From Ricinus communis (Eukaryota; Streptophyta; Magnoliopsida; Malpighiales; Euphorbiaceae), in assembly GCF_019578655.1 (NCBI RefSeq), contig NC_063262.1:2053582-2117581 (forward strand): DNA of 64,000 bases, given 5' to 3'. Below are positions 1-13,491 of the stretch, piece after piece (within the stretch, counting starts at the first letter, position 1; every line of letters starts with the position of its first letter). The notes below the pieces were generated by a model. The model was given only the letters and a program-made list of their open reading frames with translations. It made no database searches and had not been told where the DNA came from. The position numbers and the translations under genes are program-made.

Positions 1-727
1 TGGTGTTCATTGATTATAATTGAGACTCTATCCTTTTTCTATAATTTGGCTAACAATCTAAACTTACATCAAAATAACCTTTGTCCCTTGAACTTAAAAC
101 TTTACCTTTTATTATCCTTTCTTTGTTTTTGAACAATTGATATGCTGTTTAGGTAAGCAATATGGATGTAATAATAGATCATGGCTTGAACCTTTGGCAT
201 TCTATCCACATTTTGTGAAGGGACGAGCTGAATCCATTGCTTTCCTGATTAAACTGAACTTCTACAAGCTATTGTTACTAGTAATAGATACAATAAACAC
301 CGGTAGCACTACCAGGGTGGTAAAGTACAATTGCACTAAGTCAGTCTTCTAGGCTCAATTCCCGGCTATATATTAAGGGAAGGAAACACTTCCATTTACC
401 TACAATTTAATTTAAAATCATAACTTATGGTTCTGGAGAAATAAGAGTCTTGCTGCCAAATTTTCTTGTACTTGCTGATTGTTCTTGAAATATACCAAGT
501 CATATTTGTTTTATTACAACAAAGTTTTCCATATTTACTACTTTTCAGTGACAATTCTATCATAGCAAAAGCTATGAGAATTCTTTGTTATTTGTTTTAG
601 TTATCATTGACATTCCTGTGTTTCACAGATAACTTTATGGTTATTCTTTTATTGGGCTGTCTTTTGTCGAAGTATTGCATTTCTTTTTTTAAATCTCATA
701 CCTTTTCTATTGTGTCATTGCTTTTAG
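1..727 (+). other. Intron of the PPR gene (window edge)
   Basis: This stretch lies 5' of a clear 3' splice site. A pyrimidine-rich tract ends in AG at 726-727, and PPR-like coding sequence starts immediately after it at 728. No convincing upstream exon is visible: the open frame at 137-352 has no recognisable similarity, and the frame that reads through 607-727 is low-complexity and hydrophobic, as expected for translated intron. I read the segment as intron, with the earlier exons outside the window. A small unrecognised exon cannot be excluded. Confidence 0.5.
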
Positions 728-1728
728 GCAAATGCCAAGAAGCGCTTGAGATTTTCAAAAAAATGCAAGAAGCAGGCGTACAACCTGACAAAGCTATGTG
801 CAATATTTTGGTCGAGAGATGTTGCGAAGCTGGGGAGACGAAGACAATGACCCCAATTCTTCAATACATGAAAGAAAATCATCTTGCTCTTCGTTATCCT
901 ATCTTTTTAGAAGCACGCAAAATTCTAAGAATAGCCGGCGAGTGTGATGCAGTCCTCAGGCAAGTAAATCCTCATTGTGCTGCTGAATCTATCAATAATG
1001 ATGATTCGTCTGAGTTCACTACAAGTGCTGACAATGATCCGATAGATAAAGGACTTCTACTGATTCTCTTGAGAAAACAAAATCTTGTGGCAGTTGACCA
1101 TTTACTTGCCGGGGTACTTGATAAGAATATGGTTTTAGAATCTTGGATAGTCTCAACCATTATTGAGGTAAACTGTAGTCAATGTAGAACTGATAGTGCT
1201 TTAATGGCCTTTGAATACAGTATGAGAGTGGGCATAGACCTTGAGAGAACAGCATATCTTGCCTTGATTGGCATTATGATAAGATCAAATACATCTCTGC
1301 GGGTTTTAGAGATTGTCAAGGAAACGATTAGGGTTGGGCATTCTCTTGGACTGTATTTAAGTGCTCTCTTAATATATAGGCTTGGATCTGCTAGAAGGCC
1401 CAATTGTGCTGCAAAGATTTTTGACTTGTTGCCAGATGAACAGAAGTGCACTGCTACTTATACTGCCATGATTGGTGTATACTTTTCTGCTGGTAGTGCA
1501 GCAAAAGCACTTAAAATCTATAAAACTATGAAAAAGAACAGCATAAATCCTTCTTTGGGTACATATAATGTTCTTTTAGCTGGTCTTGAAAAAAGTGGCA
1601 GAGTTTGTGAAACAGATAATTTCAGAAAGGAAAAGAGGAGCCTGATGGCTGATGGTAATCGTTTGAGCTGTCTCCCTATGGAGGAGAAGATATGTGACCT
1701 CCTTTTTGCTGGGAGTTTGGTACCTTGA
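728..1728 (+). CDS. Pentatricopeptide repeat (PPR) protein, C-terminal exon (5' partial)
   Basis: The exon opens in phase 1 after the acceptor AG at 726-727 and runs to a TGA at 1726-1728, giving about 333 residues. The start reads as a typical PPR helix pair (EALEIFKKMQEAGVQPDKAM), followed by a second motif (CNILVERCCEAGETKTMTPI). Near the end are two more repeats (YTAMIGVYFSAGSAAKALKI with KTMKKNSINPS, then TYNVLLAGLEKSGR). Between them lie about 200 residues of diverged helical repeats. PPR proteins bind organellar RNA and act in its splicing, editing, cleavage or stability, usually after import into plastids or mitochondria. The targeting peptide would be on missing upstream exons, so the organelle cannot be stated. 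I see no DYW or E domain at the C-terminus, which fits the P class. I do not recognise the specific orthologue. Confidence 0.8.
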
Positions 1729-2400
1729 CTAGCTCTTTCGGACCATAGAAATCCCGTTGCTATTGGAACGACCGAGAAAAATGGTGCTGTTTCTATTAGT
1801 GACAGTCAAATGGCCATGATTTTGACTCTGGATTGTGGTGGTCCTTTTGCCTATCTATGATGAAGTTTGTCTGCATCAACCACGAGTAACTTGGATATGA
1901 CAGAAATGTGTTCTCAAAGTTCCTTTGTGATGCAGCCTTATGATGGAGACCATGAACCCACACCTTTGACAGCTTTAGGCCGTGCTATGATAAGCATTAG
2001 TGGGATTTTTCGATGCTTCAGTGCTTTAAACTCGCTATGGTTCATCATGCTGCATATTCTGGGAGTTCTTTAACACGTCCACTTGGGATCTTTATGTACT
2101 ACAATGTGAGTATACACAGAATCAGGATAGTGTAGCCTCAGGGATGGTAATCCTCAACTATATGTGAGAAAAACATTCTGTCTTCTCAACAAATCATGTC
2201 AACTATAACTTGCAGGAAGAAAATTATTCTCATTTTGGGTTAGTCAACTTGGCTAGGCATCAGAAGTCAAGAGGTCTTTTGTTCTGCAAAAATTTTGTTG
2301 CTTTATTGTTCTACTCATACTTGATGGATCGATACTGGGCAAAGACATATCCTTGCAGAGATCGTAAAAGCATTCCTTCAATAAAATAGGCATAGCATTT
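1729..2400 (+). other. 3' untranslated / downstream region of the PPR gene
   Basis: After the PPR stop codon the sequence stays richer in G and C than the deeper intergenic DNA but has no frame I recognise. A 68-codon open frame at 1867-2073 has no PPR signature and is probably chance. I treat the segment as 3' UTR, ending near the AATAAA at 2380. Confidence 0.4.
2380..2385 (+). terminator. Candidate poly(A) signal AATAAA
   Basis: A canonical AATAAA hexamer lies about 650 bases after the PPR stop codon. Plant poly(A) signals are loosely defined, so the assignment rests only on motif and position. Confidence 0.3.
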
Positions 2401-5400
2401 TGGATTTTATAAATTTATGGCTTATATGCCCTTTTTTTGGCTGTATACAATTGATAGTACACATACATTGGATGATAGTCCAATAGGTAGAAGCTCATAG
2501 GAGCACTGTGTATTTTCTTTTCTCTTTTTCATTTTTTTTTTTTGGCCATAGGAGCTCTGTATAGATTATTGTTTGTCTAATGGAATTCATGGATCGGCAC
2601 CTAAGAAACCTCATTTCTGTCTTTTGCTGAGAATACATTAGGAATCTCTTCAGGAACTCTTGTGACATAGATATCCTCATCAATATTTTTATAAGTTCAT
2701 AGTTCTATCCCTGCTTGGTTAAAGGGGACTAGCAGGATTGTTATTCAGGAACAAGATGAATATGCTTGAATTGGTGTCTGACCAATTACCTACTGCTCGA
2801 GTATTACATTAAGACAATTTGGAATTGGGAGTGTCCTGATCTGTTTACTTTTCTTCTATACATTCAAGATCTTGTCCCGGGGGAGCTGAGGCTTCAAACA
2901 TCACCTAATACAACCTGCCTGCCATGTGATTTAAGAACACATTTGATACCCTTCCAAATTGAATTATCTCTCACATCTAAACATTCATTTTTATGTTTTC
3001 AGTCTGTTTTCAAGGCACACCAAAAATTAGCGAGCATTCATGAATGTCTTCAATGAATGCAATATATACTATTCTTCTATTATTAGAATATCAGCATAAT
3101 CCATTCTTGATGGAACCCACTAAAAGAACGATTAGCATAAGCAAAAACTTGAGATGAAGTGGATGGACAAGATGGGGCATTGTCCTAAGCATAAGATTTC
3201 AATATTATCAATATTAATGAGAGTTTATCATTTTTTTATAGTGAGCGTAAAGAATTGATTATTTCTATAATTATTATTAGTGCAATGACTCATTAATAAA
3301 ATCTAAATCTTGATCTTGATATATAGCTAACAAATTGCAGAAAAGCAACAACATTATTATAAAAACTTGGAACCAATACAGCTAACAAACATGGTACATG
3401 TGGTTTCATTAAAAAAGAAAAACATGGTTTCATATGGTTGTAGGAAGGGAGGTGTGGAATCTTATCCATTATGCCATCACTCTTCTTAGTTGATAAACTA
3501 ATTAAACAAGCATTATAATTAATTAATCAGCTGTCTGTCGGATATGATTCATCAATAGTGTCATGCCTCTGCGCAAAGAGGCTCCAACCTCCTAAAGGTG
3601 CGCAAACTCAGGCCAGCTCAAGGGTTTAATTTGCTGAGTCAGGTTTTGTACTTTGTTGACAAGGTTCTTAAATATTTTTACATATTAGTTTGTTTATTTT
3701 ATTTTTTATAGCTCTCCTTTCTTAACAACCCACCAAAAACTCTGCTGATATCCAAAAAGAATAAGTCTAAAACATTAATTGCGCACTACTGATTGACCTT
3801 AGGCACATATGGAATGGACCATTGTGCGAGTGAGTAGCCCCTTTTTGAGTTTGTGCCGTTCCCATTCCCATTTTTATTGTTAATCCCACCTGTCATTAGA
3901 TCACTCTGACTCATGGAATGCCCATTGGTCCTGTCAACTACATAGCAGGACAGCAATCTCTTTTTTTTCTTATTGTAAAAATTAATAGATTTTTTTATTA
4001 ATATTAGAACAAAATGAAATCCAAATATAAAGCTTCTCTAATTACATATATGAGGATATTAATTAGGACTACTCTGTAATTGGGATGCATAGCATACTTC
4101 TTGTTGTTAATTATATCTGGAAATATTATAATCTTTATGATCCATTTTCTATGGTTTAATTTCCTCTTTTTTTTGGACAAAGTAATTTCTTAATAAGTGA
4201 GTGTTGTACTTCACAATATTACTTAAGAGTTTAATTGTTTGTAAATGGGTGCCAAAATCTTCTTTTTTTTTTATAGAAAAATTTATACTGTCAATCTTCT
4301 AATTTTTAATATTTAATATATCTATAGTCTATTAAGTTTTCGATATTAACATCTAATAATTTTCCAATATAATAAAGTTATTAATCACTAAGAGGCCGAC
4401 TGTAAATAAATAACTTATTTTGATAAATATATTTAGAATTAGTTTAAAATGTGTAGGGTAAGATTCTTACGAGTTATAAAATACTACTTTAAAAATAACA
4501 TACATAACTAAGGTTCAAACTTGAAGTTTTAGTTAAGTTAGAAGAAAATTTTACCATTTTATCTAAATCTCCTGGGTGGTAAATAAATAACTTTAGTTTG
4601 AATAACTTCTTATTAAATTAAATGAAACTTTGGATATTACAAGATTATTTAAGCAAATCTTATGGAGCATGATCAAAATTATAACTTTATCAATTTCTAA
4701 AGCTTTATTTATTTATTTATTTAATTATTTTATTTGGCTTGGATGACAAAGCATCCATTAAGAATTATAGTAGTTGTTTAAAACGTTTAGCCTAAGGCAG
4801 TAGGCGACTGACTTGGGTGGATTTGTAGCATATTTGGACAAACAAGATATACACAGCAGCTGCCATGCTTCAATCTCAAGCAAGTTTCAAAAAATTAAGG
4901 AGAGACCACATTAACGAGGTTGCGTAAGGCTTGAATCAGAGTACCCATTATTTTTGTTGTCATGCATTCCACTTCATTTGCCAAAGATATACGCTTTTTC
5001 TTTTTCTTTTTTCTTAATTAAAATACAAGAAAGAAAATGGAACAAATCGTAAATATTAAAAAGAAAGTAACTATATGGTGCTATAAACAAAGCCAATTAA
5101 AGAATGCTTGATTTGAAATTTCTATATTATAGTCGTCAATTTTTTCTTTTTTTTATCTGAACTAACCTTCATATATATAATTTAATAAATTAATCACGTA
5201 TAATAGTAAATTATTTTTTATTATAAGAAGATCAATTAGCGGTGAATTATATAATGCCGAATAATCGTCACTTTATATTTATTATAAAAAGAATCATTTA
5301 ATGCAAAGGATGAATTTTCACTTGTAAAAGTCTTGAGCTAATTCTGAAAATGTTATATATCTTTGAAAACAAATCCTAAGCCTCCTTTTCTTATCATAAA

Positions 5401-7440
5401 AATTGTGATACATGAGATCTTTTGTAGGGAACAGAATGCGTCTGAAAGAACTGTGGCAAGTCCCGCATGACACACTAAATAGAACAGAATTGTAGCCTCT
5501 CAATGCAAAGCAAATACATACTTGAGATTAGGGAAGCTGACCAATAAGATTAAGAGGATGAAGGCTGACCCATATCCACGTCACTTGGAACAAGATCTCT
5601 CAGCTTTCATTTTCCACGGCTTTGATTTAAGGAATAAAAATGGGAGAATTTGTGCGGCGAAGCAAAAAGAGATCCCACCCCGCAATATACAATAGACATC
5701 ATCCCCAAGCCAATAACTCTTGTAAGAATATATGCCTACGACTATATCTAAGTATAATGTAATGAACCCCATAATAGACAGATGGGTAATGATGCTGCGA
5801 CTAGACAGGGTTCCTTCAGTCCAACAATATCCTTTTTCTTCTATTCATTTTTGTTTCAGCGTACAGTGACATGCATGTATAAATAAAGATGATAATAGAG
5901 GAATAAAAAGATTATGTGCACTAGCTAGGTTTTGGATTCTTCAATTTTTTCTTGAATATAGTATCTCTTCTCTTATGTTTTTACATACATGTTTGACTCG
6001 TAAATATCATTACATCTTTCACATGCCACTCCTACCTTTACCCATCAAAAGTAGCCAATGCAGCATTGTAGGTGTTATTCGTCTCTCAAAACAGCATCCC
6101 AAGATAGCCTTTCTTTTGGTTATTTTGGCAATGTGAATAAAGAAAAAAGAATTCACTTAATGAATACTTTAAATTATAAATGAATGTCTAGTTAAATAAT
6201 AATTTCTTATCCTAAAAGGAAACTTTTAGTTATTCTAATATATTATGTCAAATGGCTGAATGAATAATATATATAGAATATACCGTAACAAAACTAGTTT
6301 TAAAATAATTAACACTTAGAATTAATTATTTTAAAATTAAATCTATGAGCCATTCTTTCCATGACATGCATGCCAACTTTAATGTAAATTATGAATAACC
6401 AAAACTAACACATCAAATTAAGGAGATTTACGTGATTTTAATATGAGAAAATATACGATCTGATGTATAATTAGCCTTTTTACTTTCTTTCTTTATTAAT
6501 TTTTTCTTTGGGTGTCTTTGGCTATCACAATAAAAAAAATGATAGACTTTGAGTTTAATAATTTCGTCTTTTTTCAAGTATTACCTAATAAGTATTGGTA
6601 TTTGTCAAACTTAATTAAAGTAATTATAAGCTGCTTACGTCGGAAATTGAAATGCAACATTTAATCAAAAACTACCATATGCAATGATTCTCTTCTTCTT
6701 CTTTTTTTCTCTAAAACGGCCTTTTTGTAAACGTAAAGTTGACATTCAACAGAGGCATCATACACCAAAAATGGCTTCTAAGAGAGGGGAAGGATTAACG
6801 AACCAAATTAAGAAGATTACAGAAAGAAACAATCATTCTTAGGTGGCCAGTGAGGAACCCTATTACAATTTCTAAGACTGAATTGAATTGACATTATGAG
6901 TGGGGCGAATTTTGGGTGGCAAGCCATTGGAAAATATCAGTAGTGCCCGTGAATTATTGGGATGCAATGCAACCAAGTGGAAGCGTGCATGTGGTAGGAA
7001 TGGCCTGTGTAAAACCAAGTTTAAGCTAGCAAGGCATCCAATCCTCCAAAAATTATTGCTCAAAAGGTAGAACTAAATTGTTGGCGTCTTGGTCATTCCA
7101 ATAGTGTCAGCATCATATCATAAATTTCAGTTTACCGATCGTGATATCTCCATCGCCTCCATTTTTAGTACTACTATTATCCTCGGAATATATCAATAAT
7201 GCCTAGTTGAACTTAAATTAGTGGCTTCAACACTGCCAAAAGATGCTTCGTATTCATACTTTCTTTTTTCAAAGAGAAGGACATAATCATGTAATTGTTG
7301 ATAATCTAAACTATAAAATGTAAGAAATTTTTTAAAATATTTTCAGAAAATTTGTGTTGAATGTTTACTTGCCTATGCTCATAATTAGAGGACAGAAAAG
7401 AAAAACATTGATACTCAAAGTTTATATTTAGACATTAATG
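2401..7440. other. Intergenic, AT-rich, no gene recognised
   Basis: Short open frames occur here (for example near 2766-3056, 5318-5772 and 6872-7063), but none has a recognisable domain, splice context or coding bias. The stretch holds many A/T homopolymers. I see no RNA gene or clear mobile element in it. Confidence 0.5.
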
Positions 7441-7442
7441 AC

Positions 7443-7985
7443 GTATTTGGCTCGGCTGATCAATGTAGATGGTAGCTAGTGGTTGCTAGCTGATGACTTA
7501 TAATTTAAACAATTTAGTAAAAATTTATTAGTGGTTGTTATTAGTTTGTTAAATGACAATTGAGAATATGATTTATCATTAATTATATTATATTATATTT
7601 AATGTTATAAATTGATAAAAATATTATAATTAATTTTTTTAGCTCAAATGTATTTATTATTAAAAATATTTATAAATATTATTTTCAAATATAGAAATTT
7701 AAATTCTACTAAATGAAATTTTTTAATTTTAAATAATAATTATTTATTTATAAAATATAAAAATTTAATTATATAAAATCAATTTAAAATTAGAAAAAAA
7801 TAACAACTTAAAGTAAGTTATTATCAATAAATTTTAATAAAAATAATAATGTCTAAATAAATTAAAAAATCAAATTAGTTATCAAATGATAAGAAAAAGC
7901 TGTAAAATAAAGCTAATACTGTCAGCAGCTAGTTGAGATCAAATCAGCTATCAACTATTGTTTTTTAAGTTTTTACCAAATACTT
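7443..7985. mobile_element. Possible hAT-like MITE
   Basis: The left end (GTATTTGG at 7443) and right end (CCAAATAC at about 7977-7984) form an 8-base terminal inverted repeat. Just inside both ends are AGCT/CAGC-rich subterminal motifs (for example TAGCTAGTGGTTGCTAGCTG on the left, CAGCAGCTAGTTGAG on the right). Between them lies non-coding AT-rich DNA of about 540 bp in total. Short TIRs with repetitive subterminal sequence suit non-autonomous hAT elements. I could not find a clean 8-base target duplication, so the call is tentative. Confidence 0.35.
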
Positions 7986-10900
7986 TAATATATTGTCTAG
8001 ATCAGTTGCATCAAACTTCTAAACCAAATACTCCCAAAATTATTTTATTTCCGTTAAGTTTTAATAAATATAAGAAAATAATTTGTAACTCAGATTACAC
8101 TCAACCTCCTAGGAAATTCGAAACTAAAAATTCATCTGCTTGAAGTCGAAAAATGAAACAATCTCAAGAAAAACAAATAAAAGACCATGCATATGGCCGT
8201 AGGGCTCTCATGATGTGTTACACCTCAAGTCTAATTACGTACAATATTGTTGATGTTAGGTTTCATTGTCGTCCTAAAAGCAATTACTTACTTTTAAGTT
8301 GAATTAAGCATTTGTCATATCATTATTATCAAACTTCAATTATAGTCGTAAAACGAGTTATTTCTCTATTCTCTAACTTTTGGTTGACAAATTATAGCAA
8401 CAGATCCAGGTCTAAGCTTTTTATTTAGGACCCACAAATATTAAATACTTTGACGTGTATATATATATATATATATATATATTGCGCAAGCTATTTGTGT
8501 GTGTGTGTTAGATTAGGATGAAACCTTTGAAAAATGCAGCCTAAGAGGAAGACTGTTTGTGGTGAGAACTGTCTTATTTACCCACGTGGAAAATTATTAT
8601 AACATGGTGAATATACATATTATTTATAGCTGCCTAAGTCGAACCTAAATTAGAATTTTTTTATTGAATGATAGTTTTATTAACCGAATACTCAGTTTTG
8701 TTTTGAAAATGATCTTCAAACTAAACCGAGTTGAATCACTAATATAGTTTTTGTAATCCGATTAACTAATATAGACGAATTTGTTACAATTGTTAAGATT
8801 ATTATAAAATTGAGAGTAATACTCTCGCTAACTAGACAAAAAAAAAATTATAAAATTATGTAAACTAAACCTCAATATGCTAAAATTAAACCCAATCATA
8901 TAAACTCTATTAAGGCATTGTTTAATAGGAGTGTAGTAATAGCTAGAGTAATAGAATTGTTAAAAAAAAAAAATTAAGAGTATGATCGGTCCAAATTATA
9001 TATAAATATTTAAAAATATTTTATAACTTTAATGATATATTTATATATATAATATGGTGAAAATCTATACTTTTACCTTATTTAAGTTTAATTATCTATT
9101 TTCAGGTAGAGTAATGGATAGAAATATGACTTTAAATTTTGTGGACTAATAAGACATGCTGATATTTTACAGAAATAGATAACATTAATTAGAAACCGAG
9201 TACGGTATGATGTGAACAAAATTTACTTCAGACGAAAATTGGCATTTAATAAAAACAAAAAACATGTGAATTTGTCATTTTATTATGTTAGAAAATTAGA
9301 AATGAGAAATTAAATATTGATATTCTGGAACACATGGTTAACGTACCAATTTGATGCTGGCAGAGATTATATTCATTCTTGCCTTTGATTATTGCATGAG
9401 ATATTTTTTTAATATCATTGCATGGCATTTTTATTAATAACTTAAAAAAAAAAAAAGGAAAGGAAAAGAACAGGAGTTTCTAGATGAATTATTTTATGTA
9501 CCAATGTAGTTATTAATTAAATAGTGAAGTTTACTTTAATTATATAACAAAAATAGTTTTAATTAATATTGTGTGTCACGAGTTTTATTTATTTGTATGT
9601 TATTGCATTTTTCAAGTGTAGAAAATTGTTCAAAATCTTTAGTTTAACTAACATTAAGTATGTCGTGACTTATGAATTGGAGTTCTGTACTCTCAATTTT
9701 AGTGTATAATAACAAGATTCTTATTACATTGACAAGATCGGTTGTTAATATGAAATATATAACATGTGAAGATATTCTATATGTATTTCAAACTATCATG
9801 ATCCAGTATTCTCTGTTTTGATAAGGATGACTATGGTTGCATATTTGACTAATTGATTAATTTCATTAATTTATTTTAAAGTTTCATACCAATAAGAGAA
9901 GGACATTGCCACCAATGATATATATCAAGCACACACTTACAAATATATCAAGTAAATTTTTATTTTAGAGAAATAATTAATATTATATGGTTTTTCTTTT
10001 CTCTCCCTCCCCCTCTTTTTAACTGAAAATAATATAGTTAATCAACATTGAAATTGAAAACTTAATTGCTTATATTAAACTCATAAATTTAAAAAAAACA
10101 AGTAATTAGTAATTTTACACATAGCAATTAATAAAGAGAGATTTTAAAAATACTCTAAAATAAATAAATTAGTTTACCATATATGCTCAGATCATTTTTT
10201 TAATCTTAAAAATAAAATATTAATTATAATATTATATTAATTAATAAAATAATTATTTAATTATATAATAATACAAATAATAATACTAGTTCTGTCTAAA
10301 CTGAAAAAACTGCTTTCGCTCTATGTAGAAATGGGTTAATTTTTAAATATATGATGTATTGTGTTAGGTTAAAAAACAATTATCCAAGCTTGATTTGTTT
10401 ACTAATTAAGCCTACTAAAAACTGGATTGAATTGTTTACTAAAAAAAGTAACAGTTGACTGTCACAAATCAAATTAAATATAAATATTTGATATGGATTG
10501 AAAATTTTTGAAAACACAATCATGGATCAAAGGGCAAAAAAGTTAATAACGATTTAAAACAGTATTAACTATTTCTGTTTTCTTTTTGCATAATTTTGTC
10601 CCTAAAAATTGATAAAGAAAGTATAAATTCTGTCTTGCTAATTTCGTGTGCTATGAAGGGCACAGCGCACACATAAATAAATTTTATTTTATTTAAGTCA
10701 TTTGTACCCATTCGGTTCCACTTACAATTTGTATGCAATAACTAAATTAATAACGAAATTGAATGTCAAGGACTAGTAAGTTTGTTTCTGGAAATATAGG
10801 GATCTGATTATTATATTATTACATATCAAGGGTTTTTAGTATTTTACATTTTTCATAACAATTTATACAACCAGCTATTTGATATTGACAGGCGAAGTAA

Positions 10901-11200
10901 TTTTTTTTTAAAATAGAAATAGAAGAAGACAGCTGTAATTTTCTTAAAAAAAATAAAATTAAATAATGAGCTATTTTCTCAGAATTTTCTAGAAACGGGC
11001 TTAAGCTTGGATAGCCTTCTCACACGTTTGTGTTTGGTGCGAAACTCGGGAAAACTTTTAAATTAAAATATTTTCATCCACTAATATTAATGGAAATTAT
11101 GGTATTTTAGTACGAGCATTTTTGAAAGGAAAATGACTAACTTCATTGTTTCATTGACACATTTCAGCTCCTGATCCTACCATTTCACTTGGGATTATCT
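7986..11200. other. Intergenic, AT-rich, no gene recognised
   Basis: Apart from the TA/TG microsatellite near 8458-8508, this is low-complexity A/T-rich sequence with no supported gene. Confidence 0.5.
8458..8508. repeat. Compound (TA)n-(TG)n microsatellite
   Basis: About 25 bases of alternating TA (8458-8482) are followed after a short spacer by about 13 bases of alternating TG (8496-8508). No gene lies nearby. Confidence 0.9.
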
Positions 11201-11209
11201 TAATCGCAA

Positions 11210-11854
11210 GCTTTTATGAATAAAAATCATATTATTTTCTTTTATATATTTATATTTATTGTTTTATATACTCTAAATTATATGAAAAGAAAAAATATTA
11301 TTTAAATCATTATTATTCGATATCAAATCTATAATGTGATATAAATATGTTATAATTTAAATTAATTATTTATAACTAGTCGTTTATCAATATATTTTAT
11401 AGTTATTATTATTATTTTAAAAATTAAATTAAATTGATAGATATAATTTAATAAAAAATATTTTTATATTAATTTATAATATTTTAAAAAATAGATTTAA
11501 TAATTATATTTAAATACTTTTTAATTTTTAAAATTTTAGAACTTTATTAATCCAATAATATTCTAAAAAATATTTATTAATTAATTTCAATATTATACTA
11601 TAATTAATATTACTATTTTTAAAATTTATTATATAATCAAAATAATTTATTATTAAATATAATATTAGAAATATTATTTAAAATATTATTTTATAAAATC
11701 TATTTTAATGTTATAGCAATTAATAAATAATTATTAATTAAATAAAATATATTAATTCTATTTTAAGAGAATTAGAACTAGTGTGTAATAAGAATTATAA
11801 TTTATTAATCAATAAAAATATAAATTATATATAAAATTAAATTTTATATATACA

Positions 11855-11889
<35 letters not shown>

Positions 11890-12925
11890 TAAAAAATTTA
11901 TATATAATTAAATTTCATATTAAAAAATTAAATTTTAAAATAAATATATTATATATTAATAATTTTGCTCATAGAGAGATCTTATCGAGAAATAAACAAC
12001 AGCTTTAATTAATTTATTTTTCTAGCCATATGTGGCGACACGTTTGCGTGAACGGCAAGACCCTATCAGTTTCAATTCAACGCCCTTCCCCTGTAAATTG
12101 GGTGCTTGACATGGGGCCCCCAACTCCTTTCTTTGTGGCTCTTTTTCATGTGGAACGAACGACTCCTCTCTTGCTCATTGGTTGGCGGAGAGACAAAAAC
12201 ATGTAATTAACCATAACAAAAGTAATTTATTAAATTTATAACTAATTATTTTTTCATTCATGCACGATTATTATTACTATTTTAAAATTATAAAATTATA
12301 TTTATAAATATATTTTATTTAATATTAATATTAAATTATAATTATTTTAAAAGATAGTAGCAAATTAATTATTTCTAAATATTTAAAAAATTTAATTCAT
12401 TAAATAATATAAAATTAACTTTAGAATATTTATTTATTACTTCTAATGTTATATAAATTAATACTAATTAATATTACTAATTTTTTAGAATTAGATATTA
12501 TTATATAAATAATAATTTATTTATTAGTATTATATAATATTTAAAAATATCATTTTTATAGTTAAAATTATTATCTAATTAAAAATTAATATATTAATTA
12601 ATATAATATTAAAATATAACTAATATGCTATTTTTTAATAATCATTATATAATTAAAGTAATTATTATCTAATTAAAAATTAATTATTTTTTAATTAAAA
12701 TATTAATCTATTATTAATATGTTATTTTTTTAGGATTAGAATGAATATTTGATTAAAAATATAATTTATTAATTAATAAATTAATAAAAAATTATAAAAA
12801 TTATAAAAATACATATAAATTTGAATTTTATGTGTCAAAATAAATATATATATCAAAATAAAAAAATTATGTGCTAAAAATTAAGCACACGTACAAAAAA
12901 AATATATAGAGAGAGACTAGCTTGA
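11210..12925. repeat. Two diverged AT-rich blocks flanking a GC-richer island
   Basis: Two very AT-rich blocks (about 11220-11985 and 12220-12915) surround an island at about 12025-12205 of near-normal base composition. The blocks appear to be diverged copies in the same orientation: both contain TTATTATTATTTTAAAA-like sequence early, AATTTATTAATNAATAAA-like sequence late, and end with (A)TAGAGAGA (near 11970 and 12908). The relationship was judged by eye. Nothing in the island looks coding. Confidence 0.4.
11859..11886. repeat. (TA)14 microsatellite
   Basis: About 28 bases of uninterrupted alternating AT lie inside the left AT-rich block. Confidence 0.9.
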
Positions 12926-13455
12926 AAATAAAAGTCCATAAAAAAGAAAACAAACAACTATTTCAACAATAATTTTGTAAAATATAAATAAAATTTTTAG
13001 AAATAGAAATGACAATCATAAAATTCGAAAACATCACACGGTATAATGTATTAGCCTATAAAATAAAAGGTTAATTAATTAATTTTTAATAAAAAATTAA
13101 GTACAATTTTGGTTATTTTGTAAAAACTGAAATTAAATTTGAAAAAGTTATAAATAAATAAAATCGTAGAAAAAAGAAAAACATGATTTGCTTGGCAACC
13201 GAGGGTTACAGTTCATATGACCTTAGAGGATAATGATCGACTGCGTCTCTTCAATCCACGCGAAATACACGATCTTGCCACCTCATTTAATCTTAACCTT
13301 TCTATAATCATCCACGTCAGCACCTACCCGTCTTCTGTTCTGACCCTATTAACTTTCATTTCATCAGACGGCTGTGCCGGTGCTAATCCATCAAAATTAG
13401 CCAACCACGTGTACAGTGATTAACTCATATCCCTTTCGTATGATATTTTCTCTCG

Positions 13456-13491
<36 letters not shown>

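Noticed and set aside
137..352. 71-codon open frame near the window start
   Set aside because: No PPR or other motif, no upstream promoter sign, and it lies within what looks like the PPR-gene intron.
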